Origin: a bacterium
Lineage (GTDB): Bacteria; JAHJDO01
NCBI GenBank assembly: GCA_030611945.1
Contig: JAUWOV010000028.1
Location: 1-19,953, forward strand
Reading direction: 5' to 3'
DNA length: 19,953 nt
Positions 12,880-19,953 of this stretch are shown one piece after another (position 1 is the stretch's first letter; every line of letters begins with the position of its first letter). The notes under the pieces were generated by a model. That model worked only from the letters and a program-made list of their open reading frames with translations. It did no database searches and was not told the origin of the DNA. Both the position numbers and the translations under genes were made by a program.

Positions 12880-14271
12880 ATGTGGACTACAGAACCAATT
12901 ACATCTACTCGACAAGACGTTTTTGGGGTTCATAAACTAATTAAAAGATTTGTTCTACGGGTGTTAAAAAAAGATAATAACCCAAGTCTTATTGGCATAT
13001 TTGCACGCTGGGGAACTGGAAAAACTTCAGCATTAAACTTATGCCCTATTATTGAATTATCTTTAACGAAAAATGAACGAGATGTCCTAAAAAAAGCCCA
13101 TTGGGTTGCTCCATTTCAAGCTTGGCAAATGGAAAATGCAGGCAATTTACAACTCGCATTGTTATGGCATTTAGTAAAATGCTTCGATAGTCATTTTAGT
13201 GTAAATAGTAAGAAATCAGAAGGCATAAAAAATAGTATAAAACGTATAGGAGTAGCTCTGTCAATTATTAGTTTAAATATGGCAGGTAAAATAATTGGTA
13301 TTGGCAATATAGCACAAGAAGCTATAGCTGGGTTAAAAAATGCGGAAGATATTTCAAAAAACGATGATTTTGAAACTTATATTAAAAAAAAATTTCAATC
13401 TTGCGAAAAAATCAAGGAAACAGAAGAAGCACTTAATCAATTGAGTGCAGAATTATGTAAACTAACTAAGTCTGATTTAATAGTAATAAGAATTGATGAT
13501 ATTGATAGATGCAGGCCTGACATAGCAATAGATTTCTTTTTTTCGTTAAAGAATTTATTATTGGCTAAACAATTCTGTTTCATTGTTGCGTTAGATAAGG
13601 ATGCAATAACGAAATATTTAAGATTAAGATATGGGAAGTTTCTTACTCAACAAGATGCTAGTTGGTTTCTTGAAAAATTTTTTGATGATTGGGTTTCCTT
13701 GCCACGACCTAATTTATACAAATTATTAGATAATTTTAAAATATCAAATAAAGAAATTGGATCCTTAGCTAAAGAAGTTAATTTGTTTGACATTGCAGAT
13801 AATGTCCGTTCTTTTATTAGAGGATGCCAAAAATTTGAATTCTTCGTTCATAATAAATTCAAAAAACGTCTTCCCGATAAGTATATTCTTACCTTATACT
13901 TAGGTTGGTTTTTACTTTATACAAACTCTCCGGAGCAATTGGAGGCAGTACTGTTGTCAAAAGGCATGGATGATGAAAACGATAATTTTAAATTCTCATT
14001 GACTATTTGCTTAATAAAACTTGGGATAAAAACTATAAACAATATAATGGAGAAAGAAAATCCAAATGAAGAAGAAACAAAAATAAAAAAAATTATGGAG
14101 AAAAAGAATGATAACAATGAAAATCATCTTATTGCTATTTTACCATTCCAGTTGCAAGAAATCCTTGAGATACCCAATAGTGCTTTAGTTAAATTTTTAA
14201 AAAAAATTTCTAAATCTGTTTTAGTAAATCAGCTAAATGAAACATTATTAGAAATAATACCCTATTTATAA
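12880..14271 (+). CDS. KAP-family P-loop NTPase
   Basis: A 463-residue protein. Walker A ARWGTGKT at 42-49 follows LIGIF, and Walker B LIVIRIDDIDRC at 200-211 is followed by FCFIVALDKDAI, the arrangement of KAP NTPases (Kidins220/ARMS and F-plasmid PifA family). Between the two is the family's insert; here a hydrophobic stretch around 124-150 (IGVALSIISLNMAGKIIGIG) may touch or cross the membrane. KAP NTPases occur in phage-exclusion and other conflict systems; the effector here is not visible in the chain. GGAG lies 7 bases before the ATG. The next gene starts 15 bases after the stop, so the two form an operon. Very AT-rich. Confidence 0.85.
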   Translation: MWTTEPITSTRQDVFGVHKLIKRFVLRVLKKDNNPSLIGIFARWGTGKTSALNLCPIIELSLTKNERDVLKKAHWVAPFQAWQMENAGNLQLALLWHLVKCFDSHFSVNSKKSEGIKNSIKRIGVALSIISLNMAGKIIGIGNIAQEAIAGLKNAEDISKNDDFETYIKKKFQSCEKIKETEEALNQLSAELCKLTKSDLIVIRIDDIDRCRPDIAIDFFFSLKNLLLAKQFCFIVALDKDAITKYLRLRYGKFLTQQDASWFLEKFFDDWVSLPRPNLYKLLDNFKISNKEIGSLAKEVNLFDIADNVRSFIRGCQKFEFFVHNKFKKRLPDKYILTLYLGWFLLYTNSPEQLEAVLLSKGMDDENDNFKFSLTICLIKLGIKTINNIMEKENPNEEETKIKKIMEKKNDNNENHLIAILPFQLQEILEIPNSALVKFLKKISKSVLVNQLNETLLEIIPYL

Positions 14272-14286
14272 ATAAGGAGAAACTGA

Positions 14287-16383
14287 ATGAACCTGCAAGA
14301 ATATAAAAATGATTTTGAGCTACTTGAAAACATTTTGGACTATGAGAAGAGTTATGAACTCCCTAGAAATACAAACAAAAGATTAGAAAGACTCGATAGA
14401 TCCTTTTTCTCATCCAGTGATGGATTATATTATGAAAGAGAGGATATCGAAGCTGATCTAAAAGCGGCTATTGCAGAATTGCAACGGCCGATTTCTCTTG
14501 AAGGTGTCCAAGGATGCGGTAAATCAACTACTCTCATTAAGGTTTTAGAAGAATTAAATAAAGATGAATACCCTCGTATTTACATTGACTTTGATGACGA
14601 ATATCGAAAATATTTTAATGATTGCAGTGATGAAAAAACATGGTGGGAAGCAATAAAAAATAGAATAAGAGATAAGATAAAATTGAAATTTTTTAATATA
14701 GAAAGTAACAATCATATAAAAATGTATAGCCACTATATTTTTATTGAACCCGATGGAGATGATTATAAAAGAGAAATTGAAAGAATAACTCTTAAAAATA
14801 TTAATTTAAAAGCGTGGTACCTTGAAAAAAGAAAACAGAATGAAGATATAAAAAAAATTGAGAAGGAAATTGATAAAAAAATAACTTATGACCAATTAAT
14901 AAGAGCATTAAAGCCAATTAAAAATTTTAAAGGGTTTTTAGTAATTTTTGATAATGTTGATAGAATTGAAAGAGAATCTCAACAGTTTTGTTTTAAATTT
15001 ACTGTTGATTTTATGAAAAATGTTAAGAAATGTGGAACAATTATTATCTGCATAAGAGAAGAAAACGCACGATATCCAGCAAATGATTATACAATTAAAA
15101 AATCTAATATCAAATCAATCCCTATGGTATGTAGGAAATTTTCCGAAAAAAAAGAGCGCAAACTAGATCCAAAAGATTTCTACGCAATATTAAAAAAAAG
15201 GAATGCCTTTTATCAAAAAGAATCTAAAAATTATGAGCTAAAAAGAGTTATTGATTTTTTAATTAAAAATTTGGAAAGTACTTACGCAGAATCCAGACTT
15301 ATTGATTTAGGGAACCAAAGCATCAGAGATTCTATGAATTATCACTGCAAATTCGTAAAAGCAGTAATAGAATATTATAGAAAAAATAAATTTGACTTAA
15401 ATCAAATTTATGAATTATTTATATCTATTCAAGGTTACAAAAGGAGATCTTTCCTGAACTCTCATTTTTTAGGTTGGGTTGCAGATCAAATTAAAGGTCA
15501 TTCTGCTCAATGTCTAAATCTTATTGAAGTATTCGAAAAATGCGAATTAAAATTTTATGCTGTTGGTTGCGATCTAAATTATCTAATTCTAGTGAATTTA
15601 CTAAATTATAAACGGCTAAATAACGATGACTCTATAACATTATCTCAACTGGCAAAAAACTTAAGAAAAATTGGGTATGAGAAAGAAAATATTAGAGAAA
15701 ATGTATTTTATCTTTACAACCTAAGGTATGAACCATTGGGAGAGGCTATCACTATAATAGCAAAAAATGAAATTAGGAAGGCAAAAGACTTAACTGATAA
15801 TACGAAAATTGAAATTAATTTTAGAGGTGAGTGTTTAGTAAAATATATTTCAGTATCGTTTACATTTATAAACAGGATCTTATTTTTTGCAAGTTATTAT
15901 GAGGATAAGAAGAATATTCCCGTAAATGATTATTATAATTTTAGAAATTATTTTTTACATGTAAAAAATTCCGTTCTTTTCTTGGGGAGAATAGCTAAAC
16001 TTCATATGATTGAATTAAGGCGAATTTATGACAAGTATAATAATAAAGAAGACTGGCTAATTGAGTATAAAAAGCAGTTTTGTATGGGCAAAGAAGGTAC
16101 TTACAAACTTCAGCTTGAAAGAATTATTGACTCTAATTGCAGATTTTTGAAAAATCTAAATGCTTTTATAACCTCGCCTCGCCTAAACAGTTATATAGAT
16201 ATATTAAATAAACTAAAAAGGTTATATCAGGAAGAAATTAAACAATTTAATATATCTAATCTTGAGTTCAAAAAATTAGATAAAGTTATTCGCAAGCTTG
16301 TTGAAAACCCAAATTTAATAAATTATGACTTTAACAGTCGTGAGTATAAAGATAATATTGTAAAATATCTTGAGAATAAATAA
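14287..16383 (+). CDS. Large P-loop NTPase (AAA/STAND-like)
   Basis: A 698-residue protein. Walker A GVQGCGKST is at 73-81, followed by a strand and acidic residues (RIYIDFDDE). Walker B FLVIFDNVDR is at about 217-226, and a sensor-like strand TIIICIREE at about 251-259 fits AAA/STAND ATPases. The C-terminal about 400 residues are helical, without recognisable repeats or nuclease motifs; a winged helix near LNYKRLNNDDSITLSQLAKN is possible. It could be a sensor that responds to an invader while the KAP protein acts, or the reverse; both are inference. AAGGAG precedes the ATG. It ends 4 bases before a convergent gene. Composition is as AT-rich as its partner. Confidence 0.75.
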   Translation: MNLQEYKNDFELLENILDYEKSYELPRNTNKRLERLDRSFFSSSDGLYYEREDIEADLKAAIAELQRPISLEGVQGCGKSTTLIKVLEELNKDEYPRIYIDFDDEYRKYFNDCSDEKTWWEAIKNRIRDKIKLKFFNIESNNHIKMYSHYIFIEPDGDDYKREIERITLKNINLKAWYLEKRKQNEDIKKIEKEIDKKITYDQLIRALKPIKNFKGFLVIFDNVDRIERESQQFCFKFTVDFMKNVKKCGTIIICIREENARYPANDYTIKKSNIKSIPMVCRKFSEKKERKLDPKDFYAILKKRNAFYQKESKNYELKRVIDFLIKNLESTYAESRLIDLGNQSIRDSMNYHCKFVKAVIEYYRKNKFDLNQIYELFISIQGYKRRSFLNSHFLGWVADQIKGHSAQCLNLIEVFEKCELKFYAVGCDLNYLILVNLLNYKRLNNDDSITLSQLAKNLRKIGYEKENIRENVFYLYNLRYEPLGEAITIIAKNEIRKAKDLTDNTKIEINFRGECLVKYISVSFTFINRILFFASYYEDKKNIPVNDYYNFRNYFLHVKNSVLFLGRIAKLHMIELRRIYDKYNNKEDWLIEYKKQFCMGKEGTYKLQLERIIDSNCRFLKNLNAFITSPRLNSYIDILNKLKRLYQEEIKQFNISNLEFKKLDKVIRKLVENPNLINYDFNSREYKDNIVKYLENK

Positions 16384-16387
16384 TTAG

Positions 16388-17017
16388 TTATTTTAGATAG
16401 TGTATAAGGGTATTTTTTAACTGTTTAGGATTCATGTTTTCAATTACCTTTTCTCTTAAGAATAAAAGCAAATCAAGACCAATTCCTGTTTTATATTCTG
16501 CCTGTTGTTTTAATTCTTCAGATTCATACTCTGATAAGAGCCTCTGGAACCTATGACTTAGAGCACTATAACCTTCTAAAGGCCCGTCAAAATACTCCCA
16601 TGTAGGGTGACCACTTAACATACTAGTTATCCTACTTCGATACACACAAAAAGTATTAAGTGTCTCATCTTGAAGAATATCATAAGCCAATATAGGTGAA
16701 TTCACATTATCTCTTATCAAAAATTTTCCGCCATTATGTATTTCTATTCTATCCTGCTTATATTTTTTAGCATCAACAACAAAGACAAGCGATATTTCTG
16801 GATCTTCTCTATTCCTTATCTTTGATGATATATTTTTTAAGATTTCGAAAGGGACATTATCTTCAACAAGTCTATAGTCAATTCCATCACAATATCTATT
16901 GCAGAATATATCCTTTTGTTCTTTTTGAATCATTTGCCAAATATTCTTGCGTTTAGGTTTAACATCATTTAAAAAATATAATTTGCAATAATCCTGAAAA
17001 TGATCTTCAATTGCCAC
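16388..17017 (-). CDS. Hypothetical protein convergent with the NTPase pair
   Basis: A 209-residue protein of unknown family, starting at GTG (17017) with only a weak AAAGAAA upstream. The centre has strand-like stretches, including ISLVFVVDAKKYKQD and RIEIHNGGKFLI. The VFVVDAKKYK segment resembles a PD-(D/E)XK-type strand with Asp-x-Lys, but no second acidic partner is obvious, so I do not call it a nuclease. The C-terminal half is helical (HRFQRLLSEYESEELKQQAE). It ends 4 bases from the stop of the 698-residue NTPase, facing it, and shares the AT-rich composition, so it probably came with that pair. Confidence 0.65.
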   Translation of the reverse strand: MAIEDHFQDYCKLYFLNDVKPKRKNIWQMIQKEQKDIFCNRYCDGIDYRLVEDNVPFEILKNISSKIRNREDPEISLVFVVDAKKYKQDRIEIHNGGKFLIRDNVNSPILAYDILQDETLNTFCVYRSRITSMLSGHPTWEYFDGPLEGYSALSHRFQRLLSEYESEELKQQAEYKTGIGLDLLLFLREKVIENMNPKQLKNTLIHYLK

Positions 17018-17333
17018 TTTCTTTGTTTTTACGATATTTTTTTGGAAAATTTTATCTTTATATGCTTAAATTTATTATTCTGGTCTATATATAAGCTTTT
17101 CGATTTATGTTTTTAAAAATGATTATTTAGTTAGTCCTACTCGCCTGCAAAAGTTCAGAAACATAATGGAAGTAGTAGTAAAGTAGGTGGTGGGAGGGTT
17201 TAGCAGTAAATATTTTTCGATATTTTGACATACACATCTACAACCTATTTACAGCTAACTATTTAAACAACCCTATCCATATTCTATATATATGTAATTA
17301 CTATAAAGTCGTAAAGAATAACAAGGCAAAAAA
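17018..17333. other. Intergenic region between divergent genes
   Basis: About 316 AT-rich bases. A TTGACA at 17225-17230 followed by AT-rich DNA, and the TACAACCTATTTACA motif at 17239-17253, may be the promoter of module 2. A G-rich stretch (GTAGGTGGTGGGAGGG) lies near 17183-17198. No gene seen. Confidence 0.4.
17239..17253 (+). promoter_or_regulatory. Candidate promoter/operator motif of module 2
   Basis: TACAACCTATTTACA is the counterpart of TACAACCTTTATAAA upstream of module 1. A TTGACA lies 8 bases before it. Distance to the 17334 start is about 80 bases. Confidence 0.3.
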
Positions 17334-17888
17334 ATGGAATTCAACACAACTGATAATGTATTCAGCCAGTTCCCCGGCTTAGGGTCTTTTTATCTTAGAC
17401 AGCTCCATAACTATCCGCATATAAGCTATACCAACGACAATCTTACGCACAGGCAGATGTTAGCCCAGCCAGAGCTAAAGTTCGGAAATGCCTCTTATAT
17501 AGATAATACTGACCTGACAGAAAGCCTGCTCCCTGAGAAAAGCAAATCGCTAAAATCATTAATTGATGTAATAAACAAGGAAGTAGACGATAGATTGAGA
17601 ATGAGTGAAGATATTTTCTCAGGAATAGACAATACAATAGTGAAATGCGACAACTATCTTCTTGAAATTAAAAATGTAAGCACCCGTTATCATCCTGATA
17701 TCAGCAGAAGAAGGACAAGCATTGAGCATGAAATATTCGGACTGGAAAAGGAAAAGAGAATGGAAGAGACAGCCTGCTGGAGAGACCTTGTATTCCTTAA
17801 AAAAGACCTATTTGCAAGCTTAAAAGAATACTGGGCAGCAACCAACAGGGAAAAGTTTCTCTCTGAAGACAGCTATATTGGAATCTGA
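17334..17888 (+). CDS. Helical small partner protein of the HerA module 2
   Basis: A 184-residue paralogue of the 162-residue protein at 4706-5194. The conserved block is at 125-167: RRRTSIEHEIFGLEKEKRM, then ACWRDLVFLKKDL and SLKEYW. SLKSLIDVINKEVDDR at 72-87 also corresponds. The N-terminal about 60 residues differ from the module 1 protein. An AAGG sits 7 bases before the ATG, a modest ribosome site. It ends 6 bases before the HerA-type gene and is surely co-transcribed with it. Proposed role: obligate partner or substrate-specificity subunit of the ATPase-nuclease, inferred only from conserved pairing. Confidence 0.75.
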   Translation: MEFNTTDNVFSQFPGLGSFYLRQLHNYPHISYTNDNLTHRQMLAQPELKFGNASYIDNTDLTESLLPEKSKSLKSLIDVINKEVDDRLRMSEDIFSGIDNTIVKCDNYLLEIKNVSTRYHPDISRRRTSIEHEIFGLEKEKRMEETACWRDLVFLKKDLFASLKEYWAATNREKFLSEDSYIGI

Positions 17889-17894
17889 TAAAAA

Positions 17895-19874
17895 ATGGAA
17901 GTCGAAGAATTATGCAGGAAACTAAGGCCTGTTCTGGGCAGAAAAGCAGATGCTATGTACAGAGCATATCTTACAGAGGACTACGCAGGAAAAAGAGAGA
18001 TTCAGTCAATGCTTGAAATTACCTATGCGAAAATACTATCTAAAGACCTTACTGAAGATAAGATACTGCTAATACCACCGCCAGAGGAAAAATGCTCAGG
18101 AGAATACCCTGTCGGCAAAGTAGTATATAATGAAAAAGAGCTTCACAACTTTGCATTAAAAGAAGAGGAGCTTCTTCAGCACTGCGCTATATTAGGCCGT
18201 TCAGGCTCTGGAAAAACAAATACAGCTTATGTTTTGATAGCAGGATTATTACTCAAGAAAAAGCCTTTTTTAATCCTGGATTGGAAAAGAAATTATCGCG
18301 ATCTATGGGGAATGCTGCCGGAGAAAAGAAAAAAGGATATTCTTGTATTTACTGTCGGAAGAAATATATCTCCTTTTAAATTCAATCCGTTAATTCCGCC
18401 GCAAGGCACACCGCCGGAAATATGGCTAAAAAAACTAATAGAGATTATTGCCCATGCTTTCTACTGCGGAGACGGTGTTATGTACCTTCTGCAAAAAGCA
18501 ATAGATTCAGTTTACAGAGCATTCGGAATTTATGAAAACAAGCAGGAGCAGTGGCCTACTATGCAGGATGTCCTGTCATGGCTGGAAAATTACAGCGCCA
18601 AAGGCAGGGAAGCAGGATGGATGAGCTCCACGCTAAGAGCTGTCCAATCGTTATGCTTTGGCGAGATGGGAAAGGTATTAAATGCCAGAAATCAAACAGG
18701 CATAGAAGATTTATTAAATAAAAACGTAATTATAGAACTGGATACTTTATGCAATAATGACAAGATTTTTTTTATTGAATCTTTACTGCTCTGGATACAT
18801 CATTTCAGAATGGCAGAAGGAAAAAGAGAAATCCTAAAGCATGTAATTCTAATAGAGGAAGCCCATCACATTTTAGTAAAACAAAAACAGGATCTTCAGG
18901 GCGGGGAAACAGTTGTGGATATAATCATAAGAGAGATAAGAGAACTTGGAGAAGGTCTTATTCTCATTGATCAGGTTCCGTCTCAAATGAGCAATGTTGC
19001 ATTAGCTAACACTTATACAACCATTGGAATGAACCTAAAACACCAGTCTGATGTTTATTCTGTTTCAAGATGTATGCTGCTTGATACAGGGCAAAAAGAA
19101 TATCTTGGAAAATTAGAAGTTGGCTTTGCTATATGCAAATTACAGGGAAGAATATTCAAGCCGTTTCTACTCAAAATACCGCTTATAAAAGTGAATAAAG
19201 GCATGGTAACTGATGAAGAAGTAAAAAAATTAATGAGAGATAATGAGGGTTTTTTCACAGACACAGAGCCTGATAAAAACCCAATAGCAGATATTAAGGA
19301 AAAAGAGAACCATAATGATAGTTCTTACAGTTATTTCAGCAAAAAGAAAGCTAAGCAGACAAATCCTGAAGTTATTACAGTTATTTCGCCTGAAGATAGA
19401 ATAGATGAAAATGAAAAAAAGTTATTATTAGATATACTAAATACTCAATCCAGCTCTACATTTGCCCGGTATGAGAGGTTGGGATTCAACCCGAGATTGG
19501 GCAATGAACTAAAAGGTTCATTGACTGATAAGGGTTTAATCAAGGTTGAATCTATCCAAACCTCGAATGCCAGGGTAAAGGTAATGGAACTGACTGATAA
19601 AGGTAAATCCCTATTAAGAAAATCAGGCCATAAAATAGAATCAGGCACAAACGGCAGCACGCATAGATATTGGAAATATAAGATTGCTGACTATTACAAA
19701 GATCAAGGCTATGACGTAGAAGTTGAAAAGGACGCTGTTGATATTGTTGTGAAGAAAGACAATAAAAAAACAGCCATAGAGATAGAAACCGGAAAGTCAA
19801 ATACTATATGGAATCCCAAAAACCTAGATAGAAGCCTAAAAAAAGGTAGAAAGAAGCAGGCTCTGCTGGTATAA
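17895..19874 (+). CDS. HerA-type ATPase fused to winged helix and nuclease-like domain (module 2, short C-terminus)
   Basis: A 659-residue paralogue of the 2683-4719 protein with the same three-part order. Walker A GRSGSGKT at 101-108 is canonical here. Walker B VILIEEAH is at 317-324. The winged helix carries RYERLGFNPRLGN. The nuclease-like end has Asp616 (AVDIVV), Glu629-x-Glu631 and Lys634 (TAIEIETGKS). After that Lys it has only 25 residues, against 55 in module 1, and ends QALLV, so the last core elements of the nuclease fold are missing or rewritten. Activity may be lost. No ribosome site precedes the ATG, so coupling with the partner gene is likely. Confidence 0.8.
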   Translation: MEVEELCRKLRPVLGRKADAMYRAYLTEDYAGKREIQSMLEITYAKILSKDLTEDKILLIPPPEEKCSGEYPVGKVVYNEKELHNFALKEEELLQHCAILGRSGSGKTNTAYVLIAGLLLKKKPFLILDWKRNYRDLWGMLPEKRKKDILVFTVGRNISPFKFNPLIPPQGTPPEIWLKKLIEIIAHAFYCGDGVMYLLQKAIDSVYRAFGIYENKQEQWPTMQDVLSWLENYSAKGREAGWMSSTLRAVQSLCFGEMGKVLNARNQTGIEDLLNKNVIIELDTLCNNDKIFFIESLLLWIHHFRMAEGKREILKHVILIEEAHHILVKQKQDLQGGETVVDIIIREIRELGEGLILIDQVPSQMSNVALANTYTTIGMNLKHQSDVYSVSRCMLLDTGQKEYLGKLEVGFAICKLQGRIFKPFLLKIPLIKVNKGMVTDEEVKKLMRDNEGFFTDTEPDKNPIADIKEKENHNDSSYSYFSKKKAKQTNPEVITVISPEDRIDENEKKLLLDILNTQSSSTFARYERLGFNPRLGNELKGSLTDKGLIKVESIQTSNARVKVMELTDKGKSLLRKSGHKIESGTNGSTHRYWKYKIADYYKDQGYDVEVEKDAVDIVVKKDNKKTAIEIETGKSNTIWNPKNLDRSLKKGRKKQALLV

Positions 19875-19890
19875 TAGCAAAAACAGAGCA

Positions 19891-19905
19891 TCACCCAATG
19901 GGTGA
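19891..19905 (+). repeat. Short hairpin between module 2 and the next gene
   Basis: TCACCC-AAT-GGGTGA is a perfect 6-bp stem with a 3-base loop, 16 bases after the module 2 stop and 15 bases before the next start. It lacks a T-run, so it is more likely a processing or translation-control element than a terminator. Confidence 0.4.
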
Positions 19906-19920
19906 AAAACGGAGATAAAG

Positions 19921-19953
19921 ATGCTATTAACAAAAAAGATGTCACAAGTCAGA
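19921..19953 (+). CDS. Start of a further gene (partial, runs off the window)
   Basis: GGAG lies 6 bases before an ATG that opens MLLTKKMSQVR and continues past the window end. Too short to assign. Its position suggests a third gene of the module 2 operon. Confidence 0.45.
   Translation, partial: MLLTKKMSQVR

Noticed and set aside
16388-17017. PD-(D/E)XK nuclease assignment from the VVDAKKYK strand
   Set aside because: Only one candidate motif is visible; without an upstream acidic residue in a matching context it is not enough.
1-19953. CRISPR array, rRNA, tRNA, intact transposase or integrase
   Set aside because: I found no regularly spaced repeats, RNA gene signatures, or DDE, HUH or tyrosine-recombinase motifs in any supported gene.

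Overview
The window is an AT-rich accessory region. It most likely comes from an uncultured bacterium. Supporting this are clear Shine-Dalgarno sites before many starts, a small protein with a lipobox, a RadC-type JAB protein, a bacterial-type SSB and two integron-type attC sites. Several genes (the HerA-type ATPase modules and a ribbon-helix-helix / winged-helix pair) look more like genes common in archaea, so the host assignment is tentative. No rRNA, tRNA, CRISPR array, integrase or intact transposase was found.

Layout. From 1 to about 2.3 kb a compact minus-strand cluster reads from an SSB through a run of small proteins, one of them a likely ribbon-helix-helix regulator, to a RadC-like protein. 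This resembles the early or maintenance operon of a plasmid, phage or integrative element. From 2.7 to 5.2 kb lies minus-strand module 1: a helical small protein followed by a HerA-type ATPase fused to a winged helix and a PD-(D/E)XK-like nuclease. A diverged copy, module 2, lies on the plus strand at 17.3-19.9 kb. The two modules therefore bracket about 12 kb as an old inverted duplication.

Inside the bracket, in order: a palindrome-rich non-coding stretch with perfect 33-bp inverted repeats (5.36-5.65 kb); a tiny lipoprotein gene; a two-membrane-segment protein and a DUF262/HNH (GmrSD-like) protein, flanked by imperfect direct repeats; two genes each followed by an attC-like site, which makes a small integron cassette array without an integrase; a plus-strand operon of RHH regulator, winged-helix regulator, helical protein and a multi-span membrane protein that seems to start at an ATT codon; a very AT-rich pair of P-loop NTPases (a KAP-family protein and a large AAA/STAND-like protein); and a convergent orphan gene.

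Reading. The bracketed block looks like an accessory island built from several acquisitions (cassettes, a DUF262 restriction-like gene, a two-NTPase operon). Anti-phage or inter-element conflict is a plausible common theme, but nothing in the sequence proves it. The best candidates for something undescribed are the KAP plus second-NTPase operon and the duplicated helical-protein / HerA-winged-helix-nuclease module.
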